Part shown: positions 35,176-44,470 of the stretch, in pieces | Layout of the letters: the number at the start of each line of letters is the position of its first letter | Numbering within the stretch: the stretch's first letter is position 1 | Origin: Mycolicibacterium hodleri | GTDB taxonomy: Bacteria > Actinomycetota > Actinomycetes > Mycobacteriales > Mycobacteriaceae | DNA length: 64,000 bases | Assembly (NCBI RefSeq): GCF_006439015.1 | Contig: NZ_RCZG01000012.1 | Coordinates: forward strand, 85,402 to 149,401 | Direction: 5' to 3' | Position numbers and translations under genes: made by a program | Notes under the pieces: model-generated | The model's input: only the letters and a program-made list of their open reading frames with translations | Database searches by the model: none | What the model was told of the DNA's origin: nothing

Positions 35176-35583
35176 ATGCATCTCAGACGTGTCATCTGTG
35201 CTTCCGCCGTCGTCGTCGGGGTCGGGCTGTCCGCTCTCACTGCGGGCGCCGGCCTCGCCGCAGCTCAACCCGGCGGTCCCCCACCGTGTGGACCCCAAGG
35301 CGCCATCTGTCAAGGCCCCGGCGGTCCTGGTCGACCCGATGATCGCGGCGGACCCGATGGTCCTCGCGGATTCGGCGGGCCGAATGGACCCGCCCGCTAT
35401 CGCGGCGGACCTGGTGGACCCGAATGGGGACCACCGCCCCCGGACCTTGGCTGGCGCGGGATCGATCAGGGACGTTTCGACCACCAGCCGTTCAACTACA
35501 GGGGCCGCTGGGTGCAGCCGATCTTCAATCAGGACTTCCGCAACTGGGGTTTCTGGTTCTTCGGGATTTGGATCCCGCTGTAA
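35176..35583 (+). CDS. small secreted Pro/Gly-rich protein, aromatic C-terminus
   Basis: A 135-residue protein with a signal peptide (cleavage near AAAQP, residue 31), a central Gly/Pro/Asp-rich stretch (32-92) with two Cys, and a C-terminal block GWRGIDQGRFDHQPFNYRG then NWGFWFFGIWIPL. The C-terminal block is shared with the gene at 35876, so the two are paralogues. GAAAGGGAAG precedes the ATG. I know no function; such proteins are typical of fast-growing mycobacteria. Confidence 0.85.
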   Translation: MHLRRVICASAVVVGVGLSALTAGAGLAAAQPGGPPPCGPQGAICQGPGGPGRPDDRGGPDGPRGFGGPNGPARYRGGPGGPEWGPPPPDLGWRGIDQGRFDHQPFNYRGRWVQPIFNQDFRNWGFWFFGIWIPL

Positions 35584-35606
35584 CGGACTGATCGACGCGT
35601 GCAATT

Positions 35607-35642
35607 GAAACGGCCGGTGGTGGCATTACCACCGGCCGTTTC
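35607..35642. terminator. strong hairpin terminator after the first secreted-protein gene
   Basis: GAAACGGCCGGTGGT pairs perfectly (15 bp) with ACCACCGGCCGTTTC around GGCATT, 24 bp after the stop at 35583. Confidence 0.85.
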
Positions 35643-35875
35643 GGCGTGGCACGTGCCGCAGAAGTCTTGCAGGGCGTGGTAGACCCGCCCAGGTCGGGCA
35701 CGTCTCAGTCGACGTCACGGGCGCCGCAATCTTCCTGATTGCAAACGGTTTTCATCCCGTTACCCCATGCACAGCCCGTGCCCACTCCGGCCACAGTGCA
35801 ATCCAATTGCAGCGACTTAACGTGTTGGCAGTGAGGCGAATTCGCGCCCACGGACTACTGTTCGGAGACCTACTG

Positions 35876-36220
35876 ATGAACTTCACGCGAGCCATCTACG
35901 CCTCGACTCTGGCGGCCGGAGTCGGACTTGTCGGGCTGTTCGGCGCCGGCCTTGGCACGGCGTCCGCCGATCCCGGCCAATGCAACATGCCGAATCAGCC
36001 GCAATGCGGACAGAATCAGCACAACGACCATCAGCTTCCAGACAACGATAGCCACAACGGCGGCGATCCCGCCCCCGTCAACTGGCAGGGCCGCGGCGTG
36101 GACAAGGGCCGTCAGGACCACCAGCCGTTCAATTGGAACGGCCAGCAGGTCACCCCGATGCCCGCCGGGAACGGCGCAGGGTGGGGCTTCTGGTTCCTCG
36201 GCGCGTGGATTCCGCTATGA
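35876..36220 (+). CDS. small secreted protein, paralogue of 35176-35583
   Basis: A 114-residue protein with a signal peptide cleaved near TASADP (residue 35), two Cys in QCNMPNQPQCGQNQ, an Asn/His-rich middle and the shared end VDKGRQDHQPFNWNG then GWGFWFLGAWIPL. ATG 35876 is preferred over upstream starts because GGAGA lies ten bases ahead and the signal peptide then begins correctly. A 293-bp gap and a terminator separate it from its paralogue, so it probably has its own promoter. Confidence 0.86.
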   Translation: MNFTRAIYASTLAAGVGLVGLFGAGLGTASADPGQCNMPNQPQCGQNQHNDHQLPDNDSHNGGDPAPVNWQGRGVDKGRQDHQPFNWNGQQVTPMPAGNGAGWGFWFLGAWIPL

Positions 36221-36237
36221 GCCAATGAAAGACGGGG

Positions 36238-36267
36238 CGGCGGGTCACCCAGAGCGGTGGCCCGCCG
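36238..36267. terminator. bidirectional terminator between convergent genes
   Basis: CGGCGGGTCACC pairs with GGTGGCCCGCCG (one G-U) around CAGAGC. It ends transcription of both the secreted-protein gene and pyrF. Confidence 0.75.
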
Positions 36268-36280
36268 TTTCAGGTCTCGA

Positions 36281-37096
36281 TCAATCGGCGAGATAGGCCA
36301 AGGCGTCGCGCATCCGCTCCCCCGCAGCCCGCACGGCGGCGACGTCCGGGCCTGCCTGCAAGACTTCGCGGGACACCGCCGGTAGCAGCGTTCCAGGGGC
36401 CGCCCCGCCAAGACCACGAAGAGCGTCCGGTCGGCCACCCTGCGCGCCGATCCCCGGCAGGAGTACGGGCCCGCCGAGTGCTCCGAGGTCGGGAACGTCG
36501 GACAGCGTGGCACCCACCACGACCCCAACGGAACCTGCTCCCGTAGAACGGTTCTCGGCTGCGACGGCGTCCACTATCGACTGCGCGACCGTGCGTCCTT
36601 CGGACATTGCGAGTTGGACGCTCGCGCCCTCCGGATTGGACGTTGCGGCCAGGACGAATACCCCGCGAGCATGTTCGGCCGCGGTGTCGAGGAGCGGCCG
36701 AAGCGACCCGAATCCCAAGTACGGCGACGCCGTGACGGCATCACACGCCAGCGGCGAGTCACCTGCCCACGCGGCCGCATACGCTGCCATCGTCGTACCG
36801 ATGTCACCACGCTTCGCATCGGCGAGGACGAGGACACCTGCGTCACGCAACTCAGCAATGGCGGTCTCGAGCACGGAATAGCCCGCTGCTCCGTAGCTTT
36901 CGAAGAACGCGACCTGGGGCTTGACGATGGCGAAGCCGGAGAACGCCTCGACGCACACGTCGCAGAACACGGTGAGGCCGGCGACGTCCACCGTCAGTCC
37001 CCACGCCCGGAGCAGTTCGGGGTGTGGATCGATGCCAAGACACAGCGGGCCGCGGTCCGCCATGGCCAAGGCGAGCCTGGCCCCGAAACCGGTCAC
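36281..37096 (-). CDS. pyrF: orotidine 5'-phosphate decarboxylase
   Basis: A 271-residue enzyme of the actinobacterial type 2 subfamily: LCLGIDPHPELLRAWG, IVKPQVAFFESYG and the catalytic ADAKRGDIGTT, then PYLGFGSL. It makes UMP from OMP, the last step of the pathway. GTG 37096 overlaps the carB stop (GTGA), fixing the start. It is the last gene of the operon, followed by a terminator. Confidence 0.95.
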   Translation of the reverse strand: MTGFGARLALAMADRGPLCLGIDPHPELLRAWGLTVDVAGLTVFCDVCVEAFSGFAIVKPQVAFFESYGAAGYSVLETAIAELRDAGVLVLADAKRGDIGTTMAAYAAAWAGDSPLACDAVTASPYLGFGSLRPLLDTAAEHARGVFVLAATSNPEGASVQLAMSEGRTVAQSIVDAVAAENRSTGAGSVGVVVGATLSDVPDLGALGGPVLLPGIGAQGGRPDALRGLGGAAPGTLLPAVSREVLQAGPDVAAVRAAGERMRDALAYLAD

Positions 37097-40000
37097 GCCG
37101 TCGCTCCCCCCAGCTGACTGTGCAACTCCTGCAGCGACATCACGCCGATGTCTCCGCGGATACCGGCCTCGATGCCCTGCACCGCAGCCGAAGCTCCCTG
37201 CACCGTCGTCACGCACGGAATGTTCATGGCGACGGCCGCCGACCGGATCTCGTACCCGTCGATCCGGGGACCGGAGTTGCCGTACGGGGTGTTGATGACC
37301 ATGTCGACCTCACCCGCCCTGATGGCCTCCACGGCCGACTGAGCGGGACGGCCTCCGCCGGGCTCTTCGAAGTGCTTGCGCACTACGTCACAGGGAATAC
37401 CGTTGCGGCGCAGCATCTCGGCGGTCCCCTCGGTGGCCAGCACCCGGAAACCAAGATCGGCCAGCCGCTTGACGGGGAACACCAGCGAGCGCTTGTCGCG
37501 ATTGGCCACCGAGACGAAGACGGTGCCCTTGGCGGGCAGCGACCCGTAGGCCGCGGTCTGACTCTTTGCGAAGGCCGTGCCGAAGTCGCGGTCGATGCCC
37601 ATCACCTCACCCGTCGACTTCATCTCGGGCCCAAGCAGCGAATCCACCTGCGAGCCGTCGGCCTTGCGGAACCGGTTGAACGGCAGGACCGCCTCCTTGA
37701 CCGCGATCGGTGCGTTCGGCGCGACGTCGGCGCCGTCACCGGTCGCGGCGAGAATGCCTTCCTCTCGCAGTTGAGCGATGCTGGTGCCCAACATGATTCG
37801 AGCACACGCCTTGGCCAACGGTACGGCCGTCGCCTTCGAGACGAAGGGCACGGTACGGCTGGCCCGCGGGTTGGCCTCCAGCACGTAGAGCACGTCGTCC
37901 TTGAGGGCGTACTGCACGTTCAGTAGCCCGACCACGCCGATCCCGCGTGCGATGGCCTCCGTCGCGTGCCGGACGGCCGCGATGTCCTGCTTGCCCAGCG
38001 TGACTGGCGGCAGCGCGCACGCCGAGTCGCCCGAGTGGATGCCCGCCTCCTCGATGTGCTCCATCACCCCACCGATGTACACCTCGGCGCCGTCGCACAG
38101 CGCGTCGACGTCGATCTCGATCGCGTCCTCGAGGAAGCGGTCGACCAGGACCGGGTGTTCGGGCGAGAGCTGGGTGGCGCGGGTGATGTAGCCGCGCAGG
38201 GTCTCGTCGTCGTACACGATCTCCATGCCGCGACCGCCGAGCACGTACGACGGCCGCACCAGGACCGGGTAGCCGATGTCGGCGGCGATGCGTCGGGCCT
38301 GTTCGAAGCTGGTCGCCATGCCGAAGCGCGGTGCCGGCAACCCGGCATTCTTGAGCACCTCGCCGAATTCGCCGCGATCTTCGGCGAGGTCGATCGCCTT
38401 GGGGCTGGTACCGACGATCGGCACCCCCGCATCGGCGAGCCGCTGCGCGAGACCGAGCGGCGTCTGCCCGCCGAGTTGCACGATGACCCCGATCACTCCG
38501 GGACCGCCTGCCCCGGAGGCCGATTCGGCGTAGTACACCTCGAGGACGTCCTCGAACGTCAGCGGCTCGAAGTACAACCTGTCGGCGGTGTCGTAGTCGG
38601 TCGACACCGTCTCCGGGTTGCAATTGACCATCACGGTCTCGAAGCCGACCTCGCTCAGCGTGGTGGCGGCATGCACGCAGCTGTAGTCGAATTCGATGCC
38701 CTGACCGATCCGGTTGGGACCCGACCCGAGAATCAGCACCTTGGGCTTCTCGGTCTGCGGCGCCACCTCCGTCTCGGCTGCGGGATCGGACTCGTAGCTG
38801 CTGTAGTGGTACGGCGTCTTGGCCTCGAACTCGGCGGCGCAGGTATCCACGGTCTTGTAGACCGGATGAATGCCCAGCCGTCGACGTAGCGTCCTCACGC
38901 CGTCCTCACCGGCCAATTCGGGCCGGAGTGCGGCGATCTGGCGATCCGACAGCCCGCTGTGCTTCGCGGTACGCAGCAGCTGCTCGTCGAGTACGGGCGC
39001 ACCGCGCAGGTCGGCCCAAAGGGTGACGAGTTGGCCGATCTGATCGACGAACCACGGGTCGACACCCGAGGCTTCGGCCACCTGCTCGACCGTTGCGCCC
39101 TGCCGCAACGCCTGCTCGATGTCGTATAGCCGGCCGTCCATCGGCGTCCTGAGCCGTTCCAGCAGCTCGTCCACCGAGAGCTCGGGGTCCTCGGCGGTCC
39201 AGAATCCCCCTCGTCCGGGGGTCTCCAGGGAACGCATGACCTTGCCGAGAGCTTCGATGAAGTTGCGGCCCAACGACATCGCCTCGCCGACGGACTTCAT
39301 CGTGGTCGTCAACGTGGGATCGGCGCCGGGGAACTTCTCGAATGCGAACCGGGGCGCCTTGACGACCACGTAGTCGAGCGTCGGCTCGAAACAGGCGGGA
39401 GTCTCCTTGGTGATGTCATTCACGATCTCGTCGAGGGTGTAGCCGATCGCCAGCTTGGCGGCGATCTTTGCGATCGGGAAGCCGGTGGCCTTCGACGCGA
39501 GGGCGCTCGACCGCGAGACGCGCGGGTTCATCTCGATGACGACGAGCCTGCCGTCGGATGGGTCGATGGCGAACTGGATGTTGCAGCCACCCGTGTCGAC
39601 GCCGACCTCGCGCAGAATCGCGATGCCGAGATCGCGCATCTTCTGGTATTCGCGGTCGGTCAGTGTCATCGCGGGCGCGACGGTGACGGAGTCACCCGTG
39701 TGCACGCCCATCGGATCGAAGTTCTCGATGGAGCAGACGATGACCACGTTGTCGCGGTGGTCGCGCATCAGCTCGAGCTCGAATTCCTTCCAGCCGAAGA
39801 TGGATTCCTCGATCAGCACGTTGGCCGTCGGCGACGCGGCCAGGCCGTCACCGGCCATCCGCTCCACGTCCTCGACCGAGTACGCCATGCCAGACCCCAG
39901 CCCGCCCATCGTGAAGGAGGGTCGGACGACGACGGGAAGACCGAGATCCTCGACGGTGTCGCGCACTTCCTCCATCGTGAAGCAGACCCGCGACTTGGCG

Positions 40001-40443
40001 GACTCGCCACCGACCTTGGCGACGATGTCCTTGAACTTTTGGCGGTCCTCACCGCGCTGGATGGCCTCGAAGTCGGCACCGATCATCTCGACGCCGTACT
40101 TCTCGAGGACGCCGCCTTCGTACAGCGCGACGGCCGTGTTGAGTGCGGTCTGCCCGCCGAGCGTGGCGAGTACCGCGTCGATCTTGTTCCCGCGCTCGGC
40201 CTGCTGAGCGAAGATCTTCTCGACGAACGCCGCGGTGATCGGCTCGACGTAGGTGTTGTCGGCGTACTCGGGGTCGGTCATGATGGTCGCCGGGTTCGAG
40301 TTGACCAGACTCACCTGCAGGCCCTCGGCACGCAGCACGCGACAGGCCTGGGTGCCGGAGTAGTCGAACTCGCACGCCTGTCCGATGACGATCGGCCCCG
40401 ACCCGATTACCAACACATGGTTCAGATCTTCGCGACGTGGCAT
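37093..40443 (-). CDS. carB: carbamoyl-phosphate synthase large subunit
   Basis: A 1116-residue protein with two ATP-grasp halves: VIGSGPIVIGQACEFDYSGT at the start and ILGSGPNRIGQGIEFDYSCV near residue 565. A C-terminal MGS-like regulatory domain (about 960-1100) has VNTPYGN. It makes carbamoyl phosphate from bicarbonate and ammonia delivered by CarA. ATG 40443 has GGAGGGG upstream and matches the family N-terminus. It is separated from carA by 88 bp. Confidence 0.97.
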   Translation of the reverse strand: MPRREDLNHVLVIGSGPIVIGQACEFDYSGTQACRVLRAEGLQVSLVNSNPATIMTDPEYADNTYVEPITAAFVEKIFAQQAERGNKIDAVLATLGGQTALNTAVALYEGGVLEKYGVEMIGADFEAIQRGEDRQKFKDIVAKVGGESAKSRVCFTMEEVRDTVEDLGLPVVVRPSFTMGGLGSGMAYSVEDVERMAGDGLAASPTANVLIEESIFGWKEFELELMRDHRDNVVIVCSIENFDPMGVHTGDSVTVAPAMTLTDREYQKMRDLGIAILREVGVDTGGCNIQFAIDPSDGRLVVIEMNPRVSRSSALASKATGFPIAKIAAKLAIGYTLDEIVNDITKETPACFEPTLDYVVVKAPRFAFEKFPGADPTLTTTMKSVGEAMSLGRNFIEALGKVMRSLETPGRGGFWTAEDPELSVDELLERLRTPMDGRLYDIEQALRQGATVEQVAEASGVDPWFVDQIGQLVTLWADLRGAPVLDEQLLRTAKHSGLSDRQIAALRPELAGEDGVRTLRRRLGIHPVYKTVDTCAAEFEAKTPYHYSSYESDPAAETEVAPQTEKPKVLILGSGPNRIGQGIEFDYSCVHAATTLSEVGFETVMVNCNPETVSTDYDTADRLYFEPLTFEDVLEVYYAESASGAGGPGVIGVIVQLGGQTPLGLAQRLADAGVPIVGTSPKAIDLAEDRGEFGEVLKNAGLPAPRFGMATSFEQARRIAADIGYPVLVRPSYVLGGRGMEIVYDDETLRGYITRATQLSPEHPVLVDRFLEDAIEIDVDALCDGAEVYIGGVMEHIEEAGIHSGDSACALPPVTLGKQDIAAVRHATEAIARGIGVVGLLNVQYALKDDVLYVLEANPRASRTVPFVSKATAVPLAKACARIMLGTSIAQLREEGILAATGDGADVAPNAPIAVKEAVLPFNRFRKADGSQVDSLLGPEMKSTGEVMGIDRDFGTAFAKSQTAAYGSLPAKGTVFVSVANRDKRSLVFPVKRLADLGFRVLATEGTAEMLRRNGIPCDVVRKHFEEPGGGRPAQSAVEAIRAGEVDMVINTPYGNSGPRIDGYEIRSAAVAMNIPCVTTVQGASAAVQGIEAGIRGDIGVMSLQELHSQLGGATA

Positions 40444-40531
40444 TAGTGCCCCTCCCCTACTGTGCAAGCGTGCGCGTCTGAACGCCACACGCCGGTGATT
40501 TCTGGCACTCTGCGGACGCTCGCGACGCGGC

Positions 40532-41656
40532 TCACTTGTCCCCTGCCATCAGATCGACGAACTGGTCGAACAGGTACTCGGCGTCGTGGGGACCTGCTGC
40601 GGACTCAGGGTGGTACTGCACCGAGAACGCTCTTCCATCAACCAGTTTGATGCCCTCGACGACTCCGTCGTTGGCACAGGTGTGGCTGACGACGGCACGG
40701 CCGAACGGGGTGTCGAACTCCTCGCCCGCCTCGCCTTCGAGGGCGAAGCCGTGGTTCTGTGCGGTGATCGCGACGCGGCCCGTGGCATGGTCGATGACCG
40801 GAACGTTGATGCCCCGGTGGCCGAAGGTCATCTTGTACGTCGAGCGACCCAGCGCGCGGCCCAGGAGTTGATTTCCGAAGCAGATGCCGAAGAGCGGAAT
40901 TCCTGCCTCGAGCACCGCCCGCGTGACCTCGACCACGTGATCGGCGGTCGCCGGGTCACCTGGACCGTTCGACAGAAACACGCCGTCCGGCTTCAGGGCG
41001 GCCAACTCGTCGAAGCCGCTGTTGGACGGCAGCACGTAAGTCCGGATGCCACGCTGGGCGAAATTCCGCGGCGTGTTGGTCTTGATGCCGAGGTCGAGCG
41101 CGGCGACGGTGAACCGTTGAGCACCATCGGGTTCCACGATGTAGGTAACATCGGTGCTCACCTCGCCCGCCAGATCGGCACCCAGCATCGACGGCTGACT
41201 GCGCACACGCGCCAGGAGTTCGTCGACCTCGGCAAGCGCATCACCGGAGAAGACGCCCGCCTTCATCGAGCCGGCGGTACGGAGGTGACGGACGAGGGCG
41301 CGAGTATCGATGCCCGCGATCCCGACGATGCCCTGACGGATGAGTTCGTCGTCGAGCGTGCCGGTAGCGCGCCAGTTCGATGCGCGTGGAGAGGGATCGC
41401 GGACGGCGTATCCGGCGACCCAGATCTTGTCACCACGGCTCTCGCCGTCCTCGCCGTTCCAGCCGGTGTTGCCGATCTGCGGCGCCGTCGCAACGACGAT
41501 CTGGCCGTGGTAGCTCGGGTCGGTCAGGGTCTCCTGATACCCAGACATTCCGGTGGAGAACACCGCCTCGCCCAGCGTCTGCCCGACCGCACCGAACGTG
41601 GTGCCGGTGAACACCGTGCCGTCGTCGAGAACCAATACCGCCTTCGCGCCCGTCAC
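40532..41656 (-). CDS. carA: carbamoyl-phosphate synthase small subunit
   Basis: A 374-residue glutaminase subunit: N-terminal LVLDDGTVFTGTTFGA and a class I glutamine amidotransferase domain with FLSNGPGDPAT, the nucleophile IPLFGICFGNQLLG and the His/Glu pair VQYHPESAAGPHD. GTG 41656 overlaps the preceding stop (GTGTGA), so translation is coupled. Confidence 0.96.
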   Translation of the reverse strand: MTGAKAVLVLDDGTVFTGTTFGAVGQTLGEAVFSTGMSGYQETLTDPSYHGQIVVATAPQIGNTGWNGEDGESRGDKIWVAGYAVRDPSPRASNWRATGTLDDELIRQGIVGIAGIDTRALVRHLRTAGSMKAGVFSGDALAEVDELLARVRSQPSMLGADLAGEVSTDVTYIVEPDGAQRFTVAALDLGIKTNTPRNFAQRGIRTYVLPSNSGFDELAALKPDGVFLSNGPGDPATADHVVEVTRAVLEAGIPLFGICFGNQLLGRALGRSTYKMTFGHRGINVPVIDHATGRVAITAQNHGFALEGEAGEEFDTPFGRAVVSHTCANDGVVEGIKLVDGRAFSVQYHPESAAGPHDAEYLFDQFVDLMAGDK

Positions 41657-42153
41657 ACGACCTCCTCGGTCCAGTTGGCGAGTTCGCGACGGTCATCGCC
41701 GCGGAACCCGGTGTCGATCTCAGTGCCCGACGGCAGCTTCCAGCGGATGGCGAGGATGCCCTCGTGTGTCAGCGCCTTGCCCGCGATGCCCCGCTCGGTC
41801 CGGATCGCGGTGATCGACTCATCGGGAATCCAGATCGGTCCGGCGCCCGTGCGCTGCAGCATGATGCCCTCGGGATAGCGGGTCAGGACCGCCTTGCTGC
41901 GAAAGCCGAGATCCCCGACGGCAATGCGGTCCTGCCAGCTCGGGGCGATCGTGCTGCCGACGTAGAGCCCCTTGGTGGCGGGGATGATCGGGGGCCCCAC
42001 GGTGTCTGGCAGCGGTGGCATCGAGCCGATCATTTCCACCTGACGCTGCGCACGGTGCAGCCAGCCGCGCAGCATCTGCCGGATGAAGAAGGCGATGAGT
42101 AGAGCCAGCAGCGCAGCGATGATGAGGAGCGCGATCAGTGTCGGTGTGTTCAC
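41653..42153 (-). CDS. single-pass membrane protein of the pyr operon (Rv1382 type)
   Basis: A 166-residue protein: one N-terminal helix (6-26), a basic stretch and a soluble beta-rich domain from about 65 to 160. It is always found between pyrC and carA in mycobacteria, but its role is unknown. GTG 42153 overlaps the pyrC stop and its own stop overlaps carA, so it is expressed with the UMP enzymes. The soluble part could be a PH-like fold; that is a guess. Confidence 0.85.
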   Translation of the reverse strand: MNTPTLIALLIIAALLALLIAFFIRQMLRGWLHRAQRQVEMIGSMPPLPDTVGPPIIPATKGLYVGSTIAPSWQDRIAVGDLGFRSKAVLTRYPEGIMLQRTGAGPIWIPDESITAIRTERGIAGKALTHEGILAIRWKLPSGTEIDTGFRGDDRRELANWTEEVV

Positions 42154-43514
42154 GAGGCGTCGTCACCCTCAGTCGCTGCGCTCGTAGCGGCCGGACTCAT
42201 CCCGTCCCGCGCGGTGACCTTGCCGCGCAACAGCGTCAGCGTCACCACGGCGGGCAGGGTCATCGATTCGTACGGAGTGTTGTCCGACCGGCTGGCGAGA
42301 TCGGCACCGCTCACGGTCCAGGTGGAGTCGGGGTCGACGACGGTCAGGTTGGCGGGTTCGCCCACCTCCAGTGGCCTGCCCTGATCTGGTAGTCCGACGA
42401 TGGCAGCGGGGGCCTCACTCATCACCCGCGCGACGTCGCGCCACGTCATCAGGCCGGATCGCACCATGGTTTCGACGACCACCGACAGAGCGGTCTGCAG
42501 TCCGAGCATGCCCGGCCGGGCGACGGCGAACTCGCACATCTTCTCGTGCTCGGCGTGCGGGGCGTGGTCCGTGGCGACGCAGTCGATGACGCCGTCGGCA
42601 AGGGCCTGACGGAGCGCGAGCGTATCGCTGGCTTCACGCAGGGGTGGGTTGACGCGGTTGCGCCCGTCGTAGGACTCCAAGCGCTCGTCGTCGAGGAGCA
42701 GGTGGTGCGGCGTCACCTCCGCGGTGATCGAAATACCCTGCTCCTTGGCCCATCTCACGATTTCGACGGTGCCTGCGGTGGAGGCGTGGCAGATGTGTAC
42801 GCGCGCTCCCGCATCGCGCGCCAGAATGGCGTCGCGCGCGACGATCGACTCCTCGGCGGATCGCGGCCACCCCGCAAGTCCGAGCCGTGCGGCGTTGGGG
42901 CCCTCGTGAGCGACTGCGTCGACCGTGAGTCGCGGTTCCTCGGCGTGCTGTGCGATGAGCACGCCGATGCCGCCGGCGTACTCCAGCGCACGCCGCATGA
43001 TCAGTGGGTCGTGCACGCACACCCCGTCATCGGAGAACATCCGGACCCGACCCACGCCGGCAGCCATCAGACCCATCTCCGTGAGTTGGGCGCCCTTGAG
43101 TCCGACGGTCACCGCGCCGACCGGATGCACGTCGACGAGACCGACTTGCTGACCGCGATGCCAGACGTGATCGGTGACCACGGAGCTGTCGGCGACGGGG
43201 TCGGTGTTCGCCATCGCGAACACGGCCGTGTAGCCACCGAGAGCTGCTGCAGCCGAACCTGTTTCGATGTCTTCGGCGTACTCACGGCCTGGCTCGCGCA
43301 GGTGGGTGTGCAGGTCGACGAAACCGGGCAGGAGAACCTTGCCGCGTGCGTCGATCACGTCGGCGTCGTCGGGGGCGGACAAGTCGGGCCCGATCTCGGC
43401 GATCTGACCGTCGTCGACCAGTACGTCGACGGGATCGCCCTCGCCGTAGAGCAGCACGTCCTTGATGAGGATCGGAGGGCAGAAGCGAAGCGGCCCGGGA
43501 GTGTGTTGCGTCAT
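42150..43514 (-). CDS. pyrC: dihydroorotase
   Basis: A 454-residue class I dihydroorotase. The metal motif is VDLHTHLREPGREYAEDIET, followed by HICHAST, VTPHHLLL and the catalytic CVATDHAPHAEHEK. It cyclises carbamoyl-aspartate. The N-terminus is about 20 residues longer than the M. tuberculosis enzyme because of a short insert (TPGPLRFCPP) before the ILIKDVLLYGEG strand. ATG 43514 overlaps the pyrB stop (ATGA), supporting that start. Confidence 0.95.
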   Translation of the reverse strand: MTQHTPGPLRFCPPILIKDVLLYGEGDPVDVLVDDGQIAEIGPDLSAPDDADVIDARGKVLLPGFVDLHTHLREPGREYAEDIETGSAAAALGGYTAVFAMANTDPVADSSVVTDHVWHRGQQVGLVDVHPVGAVTVGLKGAQLTEMGLMAAGVGRVRMFSDDGVCVHDPLIMRRALEYAGGIGVLIAQHAEEPRLTVDAVAHEGPNAARLGLAGWPRSAEESIVARDAILARDAGARVHICHASTAGTVEIVRWAKEQGISITAEVTPHHLLLDDERLESYDGRNRVNPPLREASDTLALRQALADGVIDCVATDHAPHAEHEKMCEFAVARPGMLGLQTALSVVVETMVRSGLMTWRDVARVMSEAPAAIVGLPDQGRPLEVGEPANLTVVDPDSTWTVSGADLASRSDNTPYESMTLPAVVTLTLLRGKVTARDGMSPAATSAATEGDDAS

Positions 43515-44470
43515 GAAGTCGCCCCTACCGCCTCTGAGTCCGCACCCACGAGCAGGTGGAACAGCACTGCCATCCGAACGTGGACACCGTTGGAAACCTG
43601 TTGCAACACGGCGGATTGCGACGAGTCGGCCACCGACGACGCGATCTCCATCCCGCGCAGCATCGGCCCGGGGTGCAGGACCACCGCATGTTCGGCGAGC
43701 CTTGCCGACCGCTTCTCGGAGAGTCCGTACAGCACCGAGTACTCGCGTGCCGACGGAAAGAAGCCGCCGTTCATCCGCTCGGCCTGCACGCGCAGCATCA
43801 ACACCGCGTCGGCGGCGGGTAGTTCGGCGTCGAGATCGTGAGACACCGTCACCGGCCAGTTCGACACGCCCACCGGCAGCAGGGTCGGGGGTGCGACCAG
43901 CACCACCTCCGCACCCAGGGTGGCGAGCAACAGCACATTCGAGCGGGCCACTCGACTGTGCAGCACGTCGCCCACGATCACGACCCGCTTGCCGTCGACC
44001 GAACCCAATCGCTGGCGGATCGTCAACGCGTCGAGCAACGCCTGCGTGGGGTGTTCGTGGGTACCGTCACCGGCGTTGATCACGCTGGGCCCGGAGTCAT
44101 TCGCCTCGCGCGTCCATTCCGCAAGCTGTTGTGCCGCACCGGAAGCGGGATGCCTGATGATCAACGCGTCGGCTCCCGCAGCCCGGAGGGTGAGTGCGGT
44201 GTCGCGCAACGATTCACCCTTGGCCACAGACGATCCAGATGAACTGACGTTGATCACGTCGGCGCTCATCCACTTTCCCGCGACCTCGAACGAGACCCTC
44301 GTCCTCGTCGAGTTCTCGTAGAACATCGTGATGACGGTGCGCCCGCGCAACGTCGGGAGCTTCTTGACCTCGCGGCCGAGGAGAGCCTGGCTGAACCTGT
44401 CGGCGTCGTCCAGGATCGCGATCGCCTCGTCACGGGAGAGATCAGCCGCGGAAAGCAGGTGCCTGGTCAT
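43511..44470 (-). CDS. pyrB: aspartate carbamoyltransferase catalytic subunit
   Basis: A 319-residue enzyme with the carbamoyl-phosphate motif FYENSTRTRVSFE near 52-64, IIRHPASGAA near 102 and GDGTHEHPTQALLD near 130. It joins carbamoyl phosphate and aspartate. There is no PyrI partner, as usual in Actinobacteria. The start overlaps the pyrR stop by 4 bp. Confidence 0.97.
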   Translation of the reverse strand: MTRHLLSAADLSRDEAIAILDDADRFSQALLGREVKKLPTLRGRTVITMFYENSTRTRVSFEVAGKWMSADVINVSSSGSSVAKGESLRDTALTLRAAGADALIIRHPASGAAQQLAEWTREANDSGPSVINAGDGTHEHPTQALLDALTIRQRLGSVDGKRVVIVGDVLHSRVARSNVLLLATLGAEVVLVAPPTLLPVGVSNWPVTVSHDLDAELPAADAVLMLRVQAERMNGGFFPSAREYSVLYGLSEKRSARLAEHAVVLHPGPMLRGMEIASSVADSSQSAVLQQVSNGVHVRMAVLFHLLVGADSEAVGATS

